A stretch of DNA of 64,000 nt from contig NZ_JACHJO010000002.1 in assembly GCF_014203695.1 (NCBI RefSeq), positions 1 through 64,000 on the forward strand, read 5' to 3'. The DNA is from Nocardiopsis algeriensis. Its GTDB lineage: Bacteria; Actinomycetota; Actinomycetes; Streptosporangiales; Streptosporangiaceae. The position numbers and the translations under genes were made by a program. Within the stretch, counting starts at the first letter, position 1, and every line of letters begins with the position of its first letter. The notes below the pieces were generated by a model. That model was given only the letters and a program-made list of their open reading frames with translations. It did no database searches and was not told where the DNA came from. Positions 16,700-25,312 of this stretch are shown one piece after another.

Positions 16700-16930
16700 T
16701 GCAAGCTCGAGCAAGCCCTCGGTGCCGAAGGAGAACTGTGGGGCACATGGGCCGCAGCCCGTCTGGGCGGCCTCTTCCGGCACCGGCTGCTGAGCCTCGC
16801 CGACATCACCGCCGAGGCTTACCAGGTCCGCACCTACGCGGCACTCCTGGCCCCCGGCCCCTACCTCATCGACGACTACACCGCCGCCGCCATCCGCGTC
16901 GAACGCCGGATAGGTGCGCCTGAGCCCAGC
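16700..16930 (+). pseudogene. Truncated XRE/DUF5753 regulator remnant
   Basis: The plus-strand frame contains KLEQALGAEGELWGTW (the end of an XRE HTH region) and LSLADITAEAYQVRTYAALL, then APGPYLIDDYTAAAIRVERR. The second part matches the start of DUF5753 (LE-A-xIRTYxPLLVPGLLQTxDYARAVIR). The HTH and most of DUF5753 are absent, and the frame runs on to 17011 without similarity. It is a relic, oppositely oriented to the intact XRE gene. The remaining parts of 16372-17210 hold no gene. Confidence 0.5.
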
Positions 16931-17210
16931 CCCAAATACGCCCGTACAAGACACCTCCATCCGAGAACGCGACAAGGTCTGAACCGACCTGTTCGCCACT
17001 CTCCAAGCTGAGGAGCCCCTCCAGCGCGTCTCTGGCCTCACACCGGGCTGCCCATCCGGCAAACCGCACCGGCCACCGACCGAACGTCACACAAACCACA
17101 ACACGGGGGACAGCAGCACAGAAACCCACACAAAAGGCCCCGGGGGTGCTGGTACCACCCACCGGAGCCGCGCCGACAGAACACCCACAACATGAAAGGG
17201 ATTCATCGAC

Positions 17211-17756
17211 ATGACCATTGTGCCGCGTCCGCGCGCGCCGTTCCACATCCCCACCCCGCCCTTTGCGGGGCGGCGGTGGCCCTCTCGCTTCTACCCGGGC
17301 GACCTGGCCCAGGCCCGCTGGGTGCGTGCCGATCTGGCCGCCGACCTGTCCCGGCTCGAAGGGCTGTGCCCACAGGTGGCCGACGACGCCGTACTGTGCG
17401 TCGGCGAGATGTTCGCCAACGCCTGCGCCCACTCGCGCTCCGGCGAGCCCGGCGGGCGCGTCATGCGTACCCTGTTCCAGCCCGCCGTCGACACGGTGCG
17501 CCTGTGCCTGGTCGACGGCGGAACCCGCACGGACGCCCCCGCCCTTGCCCGTGTGCCTGCCGAGCGCACCTGTGCCGAGTGGGACCTGGCCGAATCGGGG
17601 CGCGGGCTGCTGATCATCCAGGCGCTGGCTCTGGACTGGGGCAGCGAGTCGGCCACCGACTCGCCCTTCTGCGCCGGCCGGGGCACGGCCGTGTGGGCCG
17701 ACTTCGCCCTCACCAGCGTCTGCGCGCCCGCCGGCTCCCCGGAGGAGGCCCGGTGA
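17211..17756 (+). CDS. HATPase_c_2 anti-sigma/serine kinase-like ATP-binding protein
   Basis: A 181-residue GHKL ATPase of the RsbW-like group abundant in actinomycetes. The N box is VLCVGEMFANACAHSRSGEP (E and N for Mg-ATP). The G1 region is DLAESGRGLLIIQALALDWG, and VWADF closes the fold. Such proteins phosphorylate or sequester regulators of sigma factors; the partner here is unknown. The ATG at 17211 follows GAAAGGG. Its stop overlaps the GTG of the next gene (GTGA), with GGAGGAGG inside its own tail serving as the ribosome site for that gene. Confidence 0.85.
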   Translation: MTIVPRPRAPFHIPTPPFAGRRWPSRFYPGDLAQARWVRADLAADLSRLEGLCPQVADDAVLCVGEMFANACAHSRSGEPGGRVMRTLFQPAVDTVRLCLVDGGTRTDAPALARVPAERTCAEWDLAESGRGLLIIQALALDWGSESATDSPFCAGRGTAVWADFALTSVCAPAGSPEEAR

Positions 17757-18217
17757 CCGACACCGCTCCGGCCACCGAGGGGGTGCGCGCCGTCCTGGCC
17801 GCACCCCACGGCCGCCGCTTCTCCCGCCCCGCCGCTTCGCTCCCGCGACAGCAGCGGCTCCTGGCCCAGATGCAAGGCAACCCCCGCGTCCAGCGCCGCC
17901 TGGCCCAGGGCGAGCTCCCGCTGTGGATGCACATCCAGGCCGAACGCCTGGCCGCCGAGAACCAGCAGGCCCGCCCCGACCGCACCGGCACGACCCCGGT
18001 CCCGCGCCCCCGCTCGGCCCCCGACGACGGCCCACCGCCCGCGCCGACCCCCAAGCGGCCGCTCCGCCCCCGGCCACCGCTGCCGCGCCGCCACCCGGAC
18101 CGCCCGCACAGCCACCGCAAGCCCGCGCCCCGCCCGGGCCCGGCCCTGATGGTGGCCGCCCACGTCCTGGCTCTGGGGGTGGGGGTCCTGGCCGCTCACC
18201 TGCTCTTCTTCCTCTGA
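17753..18217 (+). CDS. Small basic, proline-rich protein with C-terminal TM anchor
   Basis: Unrecognised 154-residue protein. The first third has QQRLLAQMQGNPRVQRRLAQ and LWMHIQAERLAAEN, probably helical. The middle is arginine- and proline-rich with several histidines, likely disordered. The last 24 residues (ALMVAAHVLALGVGVLAAHL...) form one TM segment ending LLFFL. It would be a tail-anchored membrane protein. Coupling to the HATPase gene by a 4-base overlap and a strong GGAGGAGG site suggests a membrane partner of that kinase. Confidence 0.7.
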   Translation: MTDTAPATEGVRAVLAAPHGRRFSRPAASLPRQQRLLAQMQGNPRVQRRLAQGELPLWMHIQAERLAAENQQARPDRTGTTPVPRPRSAPDDGPPPAPTPKRPLRPRPPLPRRHPDRPHSHRKPAPRPGPALMVAAHVLALGVGVLAAHLLFFL

Positions 18218-18367
18218 CCCCCGACACAACGGCCGCGCCAGGGCCCCGCCCCGGCGCGGCCGTCCGCCGCTGTCCCGCACGCTTCCCGGCACCGCGCTGC
18301 GGTCGTGCCTCTTCTCGGGCATCCTCCTGCCGCGCTCCGGGAAACAGTTCCGAAGGCAGAACCGGAC

Positions 18368-19159
18368 TCACGGCGCCCAGGGCAGCCGTACGGCCTCGAT
18401 CTCGGTGTCACTCAGGAGGGCTTCGATGAGCGCTGCGGGACCGGCCACCTTGGTGGCCCACAGGTCGTAGTCGGTGCACACCACCCACGAACAGTCTTCC
18501 GCCCAGAGATTGGACGGGCTGAAGTCCGCCTCAGGGAAGTCGTACAGGATCTCGGCGTCACCGAGTCGGCCGGCCCGGACATGCAGGCTGCCGTAGTCGG
18601 CGGTCCTGAGGGTCAAGGGGCTGTGGTAGCTCAGACAGCGGGTGTCCGCTCCTGCCGGACTGCACTGGTCGAGGATCTCGATCAACCGTTTCCAGCTCTG
18701 CCGATCCAGGCTTCCTTCGGTGGGCGGGACGATACCGAGCGGCCAACTTCCCTGCCTCTTGGCCGAGGGGAAGCAGCGGTAGGAGGGCAGCAGTCCCTCG
18801 GGCACCGGCGGATCACCGACCCTGCGAGCCAACTCCTCCCAGCGCAGACGCCGCCAACCGGGGCCCGGGTGCTCGGCGCGGCCCAACCCGCCTCCGATGA
18901 CGGTTCCCACCCGTGTGAGGTCGACGTCCCCGAAGCGCCAGGGGGAGACGCCCGTATCCACCGACCGGGCGCGATGGTAGTCGTCGTACGTCCTGTCGGA
19001 CGGGCCGTGTTCGTGTTCGTACATGGGGTGGAGCACCCAGACGGCATCCGGCAGCGGCGGTGGCATGAACCCGGTGAGACCGTCGTCCCCGGTCAACTCC
19101 GCCAGCCGACGGGTCTCCCCCGACGGCACGACCTGCCAGCGGGCGGTCAACTCTGTCAT
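18368..19159 (-). CDS. Conserved hypothetical protein
   Basis: Protein of 263 residues, no signal or TM, function unknown. Visible features are an aromatic-rich N-terminal half (PDAVWVLHPMYEHEHGPSD, YDDYHRAR) and a C-terminal segment CSWVVCTDYDLWATKVAGPA followed by ALIEALLSDTEIEAVRLP. The latter is typical of small actinomycete proteins of unknown role. Third-position GC is strongly biased in this frame, supporting coding. It is monocistronic. Downstream, 18218-18367 is short and non-coding. Confidence 0.65.
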   Translation of the reverse strand: MTELTARWQVVPSGETRRLAELTGDDGLTGFMPPPLPDAVWVLHPMYEHEHGPSDRTYDDYHRARSVDTGVSPWRFGDVDLTRVGTVIGGGLGRAEHPGPGWRRLRWEELARRVGDPPVPEGLLPSYRCFPSAKRQGSWPLGIVPPTEGSLDRQSWKRLIEILDQCSPAGADTRCLSYHSPLTLRTADYGSLHVRAGRLGDAEILYDFPEADFSPSNLWAEDCSWVVCTDYDLWATKVAGPAALIEALLSDTEIEAVRLPWAP

Positions 19160-19609
19160 CCGCCCATGCTCCCACCCCCGATGTCCGGACCTGCTTCACA
19201 GCCGTTGAAGGCGGCCCTGGACCGTGTCCGTACTGTCGAGAGCCACCAGGTCGTCTCCGTCACCGGGCTCGGAACCGTCACGGCGGAGTCGGCCGAGGCC
19301 TCCCGGGTCGCTGCCCCGCAGACTCCGCGTCGCCGTCGGCGACGGCGGGCCGGAGGCTCCGAGGCGGGCCTGATGGCGCAGGCCGGGTACTTCCGTCGTC
19401 CGAACACATGTCCTTCGCACCGGGTCGCCGAGGCACCGGGCAGGGCATGAAGCAAAGGTCCCCTGCTGTCGCGCGCCGGGGTCGCCGAAGGCGGGGCGCC
19501 CGCATTTTTCGGAACCGCCGATACCCGGTAGCGTCATGGCATCGGTGATGCAGCCACTGCAGAGCCGCGCCTCACCGGCGCGAAGGTCGGCTTTGAGGAG
19601 CTACAGAAG
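19160..19609. other. Intergenic region without a supportable gene
   Basis: Short shadow frames cover it on both strands, but none carries a motif or ribosome site. The 3' part (19490-19609) probably holds the promoter of the P-loop kinase gene. Confidence 0.5.
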
Positions 19610-20311
19610 ATGTTCCGGGAGCCGGCACGGTACGTACCCGCGGTGAACGACGCGGCGGTGCACGGCATCGTCTACCCCCGCCGGTCCCTGGTCCTGGTCG
19701 CCGGGGTGCCCGGGGCCGGGAAGAGCACCCTGCTGCGGCGGCTGTTCGGGTTCCGCGAGAACGAGCAGCGGACCGTGTTCACCGCCGAGGGTGTGCGGGT
19801 GATCGACTCGCTGCAGTCCCGCCACCGTCTGGCACCGCTGCTCGGCCGGATCCCCTACCCGCTGTGGCGCTGGGTGGTGCACGTGCTGCACCTGGCCCGG
19901 ATGGCCGCGGCGCTGCGCGGCGGCCCGGTGGTGCTGCACGAGTGCGGGACGCGGGGCCCGATCCGCGTGCTGCTCGCCCTGCTCTGCCGACTCCGCCGGT
20001 ACGAGATGCACGTGGTGATGATCGACGCCACTCCGCAGGAGGCCCGGCGCGGGCAGGACGCCCGGGGCCGGCGGGTGACCGAGCGCAGCCACCGGTTGCA
20101 CTCCCGCCGCTGGCGGCGGCTGCGCGCGGCCGCGCGGCGCGGGCCGGCGGCGTTCGCACCGGGCGCGCGCAGCCTGCTCGTGCTCGACCGGCGCCGGGCG
20201 CGGGAGCTGGCCTGGATCCGTTTCGGCACCTGCGCGGACACCCGCGGTCCCCTGCGCACCGCGATCGAACCGCCCCCTGTCCGGCGCAGGCCCGTGCTGT
20301 CCGACACCTGA
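19610..20311 (+). CDS. P-loop kinase-like ATP-binding protein (AAA_33)
   Basis: A 233-residue protein with Walker A GVPGAGKST at about 32-40, preceded by strand SLVLVA. DATPQEARRGQDARGRR and a following Arg-rich helix (SRRWRRLRAAARR) form the lid-like basic part of zeta-toxin or gluconate-kinase-like P-loop kinases. It could phosphorylate a small molecule or act as an NTPase; the substrate is unknown. The ATG at 19610 follows GAGGAGC. The next gene begins 175 bases later in the same direction. Confidence 0.7.
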   Translation: MFREPARYVPAVNDAAVHGIVYPRRSLVLVAGVPGAGKSTLLRRLFGFRENEQRTVFTAEGVRVIDSLQSRHRLAPLLGRIPYPLWRWVVHVLHLARMAAALRGGPVVLHECGTRGPIRVLLALLCRLRRYEMHVVMIDATPQEARRGQDARGRRVTERSHRLHSRRWRRLRAAARRGPAAFAPGARSLLVLDRRRARELAWIRFGTCADTRGPLRTAIEPPPVRRRPVLSDT

Positions 20312-20485
20312 CGGCACCGGTCGGCCGCACTCACGCGGTCCGGGCGCCGATCCCCCGAGAGGGCGGCCCCGACCGCTCCGGATCCGCGACCACCGCGTCC
20401 GCGGTCCCGGTCCCGTGGGGGGATGGGCAAAGGGGACAGAAAGTGTTCTGATGCTCACGCGCCGATCTGGAACAGGAACCCCCCC

Positions 20486-21532
20486 ATGTCTTCGTCCTCC
20501 TCCCCCGGAACGTCCTCGAGCACCGGCCGCCCCGCCCGCGTGGACGTCCGCACCCTGCGCACCGACCTGCGCCATCTCCTCCTGGACGCGACGGCCGCCC
20601 TGGCGGTCACCGCCGCCGTCCTCGCCGTCCTGCGCCACCGCGTCGCGGAGGGAACATCGCCCACCCTCGCGGTGATGCCGTACCTCGCCGACGCCGACCT
20701 CTACCTGCTCTACTGGCTGTGCCAGGCCTTCGGGTGGTCCGGGTTGCTCTGGGCATGGATCACCGTCATGCTCGGTCTGCTGCGCGCCACTGCGCCGGGA
20801 CGGTGGACGGTGGTGCCGCACGCCCGGATCGAGCGCTGGCACCGGGTCACGTCCCTCACCACCATCGGGCTGATGTTCGCCCACGCCCTCGCGTTCTTCC
20901 TCGAACTCCTGCGGGAGAACGCCGACGGGCTGGGGACCGCGGCCCTGGTGTGGTCGGCGTTCGTGGACGTGTTCGTCCCGGGCGGGTACGACTCGGGCAC
21001 CGGGCGCGTCGCGATCCTGCTCGGGCTCATCGCCCTCTATCTGGCGATCCCGCTGGGGCTGTCGTTCTACGTGCGCTCCTGGACCGGCACCCGGTTGTGG
21101 CGGGTGCTGCACCGGTTCGTCGTCGTGGTGTACGCCCTCAGCGTCTGGCACACCCTGCTCTACGGCACCAACGTGTGGTTCGACGGCTGGTTCCGCACCG
21201 CGGTGTGGGCGCTCCAGCTGCCCGTCGCCCTCCTGTTCCTGGCCCGCCTGCTGGCGCCGCTGCGCCGGGAGGAGCGCCTCGCGGTGCGCGACCTGCGCCG
21301 TCCCGGTCCCCTGCTCCGGCTCTGCGGCCGGGCCGCCGCCGCTGCCGGGGTGGTGGTCCTCCTGCTGGTCACCGTGACCGGACGCGACGGCGGCCGGACG
21401 CCCGGGGCCGAGAGCGGCGACATGCTCGTCACGCAGCCGATGGTGTGGGGCGCGCTGGCGGTGCTGCTGACCGTCATGGGCGCGGTGGCCCTCGCCGTAC
21501 GGCGGGACCGATCCGCCGCCTCCGCGGAGTGA
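20486..21532 (+). CDS. Ferric reductase-like transmembrane protein
   Basis: Membrane protein of 348 residues with about seven TM segments (PF01794-like). Paired heme-type histidines are visible in ERWHRVTSLTTIGLMFAHAL and LWRVLHRFVVVVYALSVWHT, as in cytochrome b-type ferric reductases and MsrQ. It lacks the FAD/NAD-binding tail of complete NOX/FRE proteins, so it needs an electron partner. I chose the ATG at 20486 (MSSSSSPG), preceded by GGAAC; the frame upstream to 20423 has no coding character. The P450 gene begins 200 bases downstream and may be functionally linked through electron transfer, but this is inference. Confidence 0.8.
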   Translation: MSSSSSPGTSSSTGRPARVDVRTLRTDLRHLLLDATAALAVTAAVLAVLRHRVAEGTSPTLAVMPYLADADLYLLYWLCQAFGWSGLLWAWITVMLGLLRATAPGRWTVVPHARIERWHRVTSLTTIGLMFAHALAFFLELLRENADGLGTAALVWSAFVDVFVPGGYDSGTGRVAILLGLIALYLAIPLGLSFYVRSWTGTRLWRVLHRFVVVVYALSVWHTLLYGTNVWFDGWFRTAVWALQLPVALLFLARLLAPLRREERLAVRDLRRPGPLLRLCGRAAAAAGVVVLLLVTVTGRDGGRTPGAESGDMLVTQPMVWGALAVLLTVMGAVALAVRRDRSAASAE

Positions 21533-21738
21533 GCGGCACCGGCCCCGGAGAACACCGGGGAATTCCGAGAAATACCGCCGTCGCCGTTCCACACCGAGGC
21601 CGGGAAGATCCGAATTCTCCTTGCACCTGAAATCGGACACGGAACACCATTCCCCTCAATTCGAGAATCTTTTTTGCCTGAAGAAGCACCCCTTCTTATC
21701 GTGGCCCTTTTGCCCGAGCCGCCAGGAGCGTGATCGAT

Positions 21739-22980
21739 GTGACCATCGCCGACGAGATACCGGACCTCCTCTCCCCCGAGTTCGCCGCCGACCCCTACAG
21801 CGCCTACCGGCTGCTGCGCGAACACGCGCCGCTGCTGTGGCACGAGGCCACCGGGAGCTATGTGGTCTCGCGCTACGAGGACGTGCGGCGCGCCTTCAAG
21901 GACGACCTCTTCTCGACCGAGAACTACAGCTGGCAGCTGGAGCCGGTGCACGGCCGCACCATCCTGCAGCTGGACGGGCGCGCGCACGCGGTGCGGCGCG
22001 CCCTGGTCGCACCCGCCTTCCGGGGCAAGGAGCTGGAGGAGCGCTTCCTTCCCGTGATCGAGCGCAACAGCCGGGAGCTGATCGACGCGTTCCGCCACGA
22101 GGGCCGGGTGGACCTCGTCTCCCAGTACGCCACCCGGTTCCCGATCAACGTCATCGTGGACATGCTGGGCCTGGACAAGGCGGACCACGACCGCTTCCAC
22201 CGGTGGTACACGGCGATCATCGCCTTCCTCGGCAACCTGAGCCAGGACCCCCGGGTGGCCGAGGCCGGGATGCGCACCCGCGACGAGCTCGCCGCCTATC
22301 TGGTCCCGATCATCCGGCAGCGGCGGGAGGCACCCGGTGACGACCTGCTGTCCCGGCTGTGCCTGGCCGAGGTGGACGGCGTCCGGATGACCGACGAGGA
22401 GGTCAAGGCCTTCTGCAGCCTGCTGCTGGCCGCGGGAGGGGAAACCACCGACAAGGCCGTCGCGAGCCTGTTCGCGAACCTGCTGGACCACCCCGACCAG
22501 CTCGCGGCGGTCCGCGAGGACCGGTCCCTGATCCCGCGCGCCTTCGCCGAGTCGCTGCGCTTCACCCCGCCGGTGCACATGATCATGCGCCAGCCCGTCG
22601 AGGACGTGGAGATCGGCGGCGGCACCGTGCCTGCCGGATCGACCGTCACCTGTCTGATCGGAGCCGCCAACCGGGACCCGGAGCACTTCGGCTCGCCCGA
22701 CACCTTCGACCTGTTCCGCCCCGAGCTGGACGGCACCACGTCCTTCTCCGCGGCGGCCCGGCACCTGGCCTTCGCCCTGGGCCGGCACTTCTGCGTGGGG
22801 GCACTGCTGGCCGAGGCCGAGGTGCGGGTGGGGGTGAACGACCTGCTCGACGCGATGCCGGACATGCGCCCGGCCCCGGGGGCCAGACGTGTCGAGCGGG
22901 GTCTGTTCACCCGCGGCCTGGAGGCGCTGCCGGTGGAGTTCACCCCGGTCGCGGGGTCCTCCTCCCGTTCGGGGAGCTGA
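21739..22980 (+). CDS. Cytochrome P450 (canonical)
   Basis: Soluble bacterial class I P450, about 413 residues. The I-helix is LLLAAGGETTDKAVASL, the ExxR is ESLR in FAESLRFTPPVHM, and the heme loop is FALGRHFCVGALLAEAE with Cys ligand. All key elements are intact, unlike the conservon P450 next door. It would hydroxylate an unknown hydrophobic substrate and needs ferredoxin and reductase encoded elsewhere. The GTG at 21739 sits about 10 bases after AGGAG; a GTG at 21730 is in frame but too close to it. The gene converges with the conservon, separated by a strong hairpin. Confidence 0.92.
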   Translation: MTIADEIPDLLSPEFAADPYSAYRLLREHAPLLWHEATGSYVVSRYEDVRRAFKDDLFSTENYSWQLEPVHGRTILQLDGRAHAVRRALVAPAFRGKELEERFLPVIERNSRELIDAFRHEGRVDLVSQYATRFPINVIVDMLGLDKADHDRFHRWYTAIIAFLGNLSQDPRVAEAGMRTRDELAAYLVPIIRQRREAPGDDLLSRLCLAEVDGVRMTDEEVKAFCSLLLAAGGETTDKAVASLFANLLDHPDQLAAVREDRSLIPRAFAESLRFTPPVHMIMRQPVEDVEIGGGTVPAGSTVTCLIGAANRDPEHFGSPDTFDLFRPELDGTTSFSAAARHLAFALGRHFCVGALLAEAEVRVGVNDLLDAMPDMRPAPGARRVERGLFTRGLEALPVEFTPVAGSSSRSGS

Positions 22981-22987
22981 GGCCGGA

Positions 22988-23013
22988 GGGGCCGTCCCGG
23001 GCGGGACGGCCCC
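22988..23013. terminator. Hairpin between convergent P450 genes
   Basis: GGGGCCGTCCCG and CGGGACGGCCCC are complementary over 12 bases around a 2-base centre. The position between two convergent stops suggests bidirectional termination. Confidence 0.7.
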
Positions 23014-23014
23014 G

Positions 23015-24328
23015 TCACGCGGTCGGAGCGGCGGTGCTCCCGGCCGCGGTCCGGTGCCGGACCCCGAGGGCGGCGCTGAACCGGGCGGGCAGCTCGTACA
23101 GGCCGCGCATCCATATCGAGGGGCGCCAGCGCAGCTGTTCGGGGGCCACCGCCATGCGCACGTCCGGCAGCCGGTCCAGGAGGGTCTCCACCGCGGTGCG
23201 CGCGATCGTCTCCGCGATCACGGGTGCGGGGAAGGGGCAGCCGTGCTCCCCGTGCCCGAACGACATCTGCGCCCGGTTGGTGGCGTGCATGTCCAGGTCA
23301 CCGGTGTTCAGGCGCGGGTCCCCGTTGGCGGCGGCCAGTCCCAGGACCAGCAGGTCGCCCTGGCGGATGCGGCGTCCGCTCAGTTCGCAGGACTGCACCG
23401 CCCAGCGGCCGATGAAGTTCTGGGTGGGGGTGTTCTTCCACAGCACCTCGTTGAGCGCCTCGCCCGCACTGCTGCGTCCGCCCTGCAGGGTGAGGGAGAA
23501 GTCGTCGTCGAGGAGCATCAGCCGCAGTGTGTTGCCGATCCAGTTGCCGGTGGGCGCCTGGGCGGCGGACATGATCACCAGCAGGTCGACGACCACTTCC
23601 TCGTCGGTGAGCCCGGCCGGGTGGTTCAGCAGGAGGGAGGGGATGTCGTCGCGCGGATGCTCCCGCCGCTGCGCGACCACGCGGCGCATCCGCTCCAGGA
23701 TCCGCTGGTGGGCCAGGGCCGCCTCGGGGTTCGTGTCCAGGGAGAGCAGGTTGTCCTCGACCAGGCCCGGCACCTCCTGCGCGGGGATGCCGTACAGGCG
23801 GGCGATCACCCCGGCGGGGATCCGGTGGGCGTACTGGCCGATCAGGTCGGCCTCGCCGTCCTGGGCGAACCGGTCGACGAGGTCGTCGGCGACCTGCCGG
23901 CACAGGGTGTGCAGATGGGCCCGGCCGGTGGCGGCCAGGGCGTCGCCGATCGCCCCGGCGCGCCGCCGGTGCTCGTCGCCCTCGGCGAACATCACCGAGG
24001 GCGTCCACACCACGTACGGCAGGAGCGGCCAGTCGTCGCCGATGCGGTCCCACTGGTTCCAGCGCCGGCAGTCCCGGGCGAACCACTCGGGGTGTCCGGC
24101 GACGTGGTGCAGCTCCCGGTAGCCCAGGACGAACCAGGCCGGGACGTCGCCGTCGAGGAGGACGGGCGCCACCGGGCCGAACCGGCGCCGCATCTCCTCG
24201 TACAGCGGCACCGGGTCGCGGGCGACGTCCGGCCCGTAGAGGCGCATGGCGTCTTCGTGGTCGGCCGCGGGAGGAGGCGGAGCCGCGTCGGGCTGCGGGG
24301 CGTCGCGGGTCCCCGTGGTGTCGTTCAC
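23015..24328 (-). CDS. cvnE: Conservon P450, CYP157-like without ExxR
   Basis: Last gene of the conservon, 437 residues. The heme loop MSFGHGEHGCPFPAP has the Cys ligand. At the K-helix the usual ExxR is replaced by EVLW in LNEVLWKNTP. Loss of ExxR is a known feature of the CYP157 family, which is found in conservons. The I-helix VIMSAAQAPTGNWIGN lacks the usual AGxxT. It may be a regulatory or atypical P450 rather than a standard monooxygenase. The GTG start at 24328 overlaps the GTPase stop (GTGA), so the two are coupled. A longer frame to 24928 is a shadow of the GTPase gene. Confidence 0.88.
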   Translation of the reverse strand: MNDTTGTRDAPQPDAAPPPPAADHEDAMRLYGPDVARDPVPLYEEMRRRFGPVAPVLLDGDVPAWFVLGYRELHHVAGHPEWFARDCRRWNQWDRIGDDWPLLPYVVWTPSVMFAEGDEHRRRAGAIGDALAATGRAHLHTLCRQVADDLVDRFAQDGEADLIGQYAHRIPAGVIARLYGIPAQEVPGLVEDNLLSLDTNPEAALAHQRILERMRRVVAQRREHPRDDIPSLLLNHPAGLTDEEVVVDLLVIMSAAQAPTGNWIGNTLRLMLLDDDFSLTLQGGRSSAGEALNEVLWKNTPTQNFIGRWAVQSCELSGRRIRQGDLLVLGLAAANGDPRLNTGDLDMHATNRAQMSFGHGEHGCPFPAPVIAETIARTAVETLLDRLPDVRMAVAPEQLRWRPSIWMRGLYELPARFSAALGVRHRTAAGSTAAPTA

Positions 24329-24969
24329 GTCGGATCCTTCGCTGTGGTCCGGCCGGACGAGGCCAGGTGGTGGACGAGGGTGATGAGGACGTCGCGGCTG
24401 GACTCGCGGCGGCGGGCGTCGCACTCCAGCAGCGGAACGTCGTCGGACAGGTCCAGAGCGGTGCGCACCCGGTCCAGGCTGGGGCCCGGGCCGAACCGGT
24501 TGACCGCGACGACGAAGGGCATGCCGTGGTGTTCGAGGCGGTCGACGGCGTACCAGGAGTCCTCCACGCGGGCGGTGTCGACGAGGACGACCGCGCCCAG
24601 GCTGCCCGTGAAGAGCTGTTCCCACAGGAACCAGAAGCGCTTCTGCCCGGGGGCGCCGAACAGGTAGAGGACCCGGGTGGCGTCGACGGTGATCCGGCCG
24701 AAGTCGAACGCGGCGGTGGTGGTGCGCTTGTGGCGGACCCCGCGCAGGTCGTCCACCCCGGTCCCCGCCTGGGTCATGACCTCCTCGGTGCTCAGGGGCC
24801 GGATCTCGCTGATCGAGCCCACCATGGTCGTCTTCCCGACCCCGAACCCGCCGACGATCACGATCTTCAGGGCGCTGTCGACCGTCTCGGCGAGGGGGTG
24901 CCGGTCCGTCGGTCCGGGGGCGGCCCACGTCTGTCGGGGCCTGGTGCGTTCAAAGGCGTTGGAGAGCAA
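24325..24969 (-). CDS. cvnD: Conservon Ras-like GTPase (CvnD, MglA-like)
   Basis: A 214-residue small GTPase. G1 is GGFGVGKTT and G3-like FGAPGQKRFWFLWEQLF replaces the DxxG with APGQ, as usual in this family. The G4-like VAVNRFGP keeps the N of NKxD. It probably cycles at the membrane with the CvnA kinase, CvnB and CvnC as a GPCR-like signalling complex. The start is a TTG at 24969, the only start codon ahead of the G1 motif, and it overlaps the DUF742 gene by 20 bases. It overlaps the P450 gene by 4 bases on the other side. Confidence 0.9.
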   Translation of the reverse strand: MLSNAFERTRPRQTWAAPGPTDRHPLAETVDSALKIVIVGGFGVGKTTMVGSISEIRPLSTEEVMTQAGTGVDDLRGVRHKRTTTAAFDFGRITVDATRVLYLFGAPGQKRFWFLWEQLFTGSLGAVVLVDTARVEDSWYAVDRLEHHGMPFVVAVNRFGPGPSLDRVRTALDLSDDVPLLECDARRRESSRDVLITLVHHLASSGRTTAKDPT

Positions 24970-25312
24970 GGAGCACCTGCTTCAGGGTGTCGGGGTCGTG
25001 CTGCGGTCCCTCCCGCACGGTGGAGGGCGCGGGGTGTCGGGCGGTCACCGCCCCGGTGTCGAGGAGGTCGGCCAGGAGGACCCGTACGGCGCTCACCGGA
25101 AGTCCGAGTTCGGCGGAAAGCTCCACCACCGCGGTCGGCCGGGCGCACAGCCGCAGGACCGCGGCGTGCTCCGACTGCATCTCGGGCGAGGGCTCGGACT
25201 CGGCGACGATGAGGGCGACGGAGTCGAGGGAGGGTTCGTCGGCGCCGCCGCGTCCTCCGGTCACCATGTACAGGCGGTCCGGCTTCTCCTTGTGGAGGGG
25301 GTCGGCTCTCAT
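24950..25312 (-). CDS. cvnC: Conservon DUF742 protein (CvnC)
   Basis: A 120-residue DUF742 protein. It begins with a variable head (DRLYMVTGGRGGADEPSLDS, VALIV), then the DUF742 helix-turn-helix-like core: SEHAAVLRLCARPTAVVELS, AELGLPVSAVRVLLADLLDT, GAVTARHP. In conservons it bridges the roadblock protein and the GTPase. The ATG at 25312 overlaps the CvnB stop (ATGA). A longer frame upstream is a shadow of cvnB. Confidence 0.9.
   Translation of the reverse strand: MRADPLHKEKPDRLYMVTGGRGGADEPSLDSVALIVAESEPSPEMQSEHAAVLRLCARPTAVVELSAELGLPVSAVRVLLADLLDTGAVTARHPAPSTVREGPQHDPDTLKQVLLALQRL

Noticed and set aside
19601..21640. A 679-residue minus-strand frame
   Set aside because: Antisense to the kinase and ferric-reductase genes, with no motif and Gly/Pro/Arg-rich composition.
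21739..22980. P450 lacking ExxR, as in the neighbouring gene
   Set aside because: ESLR is present in FAESLRFTPP, so this P450 is canonical.
22889..24667. A 592-residue plus-strand frame opposite the conservon
   Set aside because: Shadow of the P450 and GTPase genes, both of which carry full motif sets.
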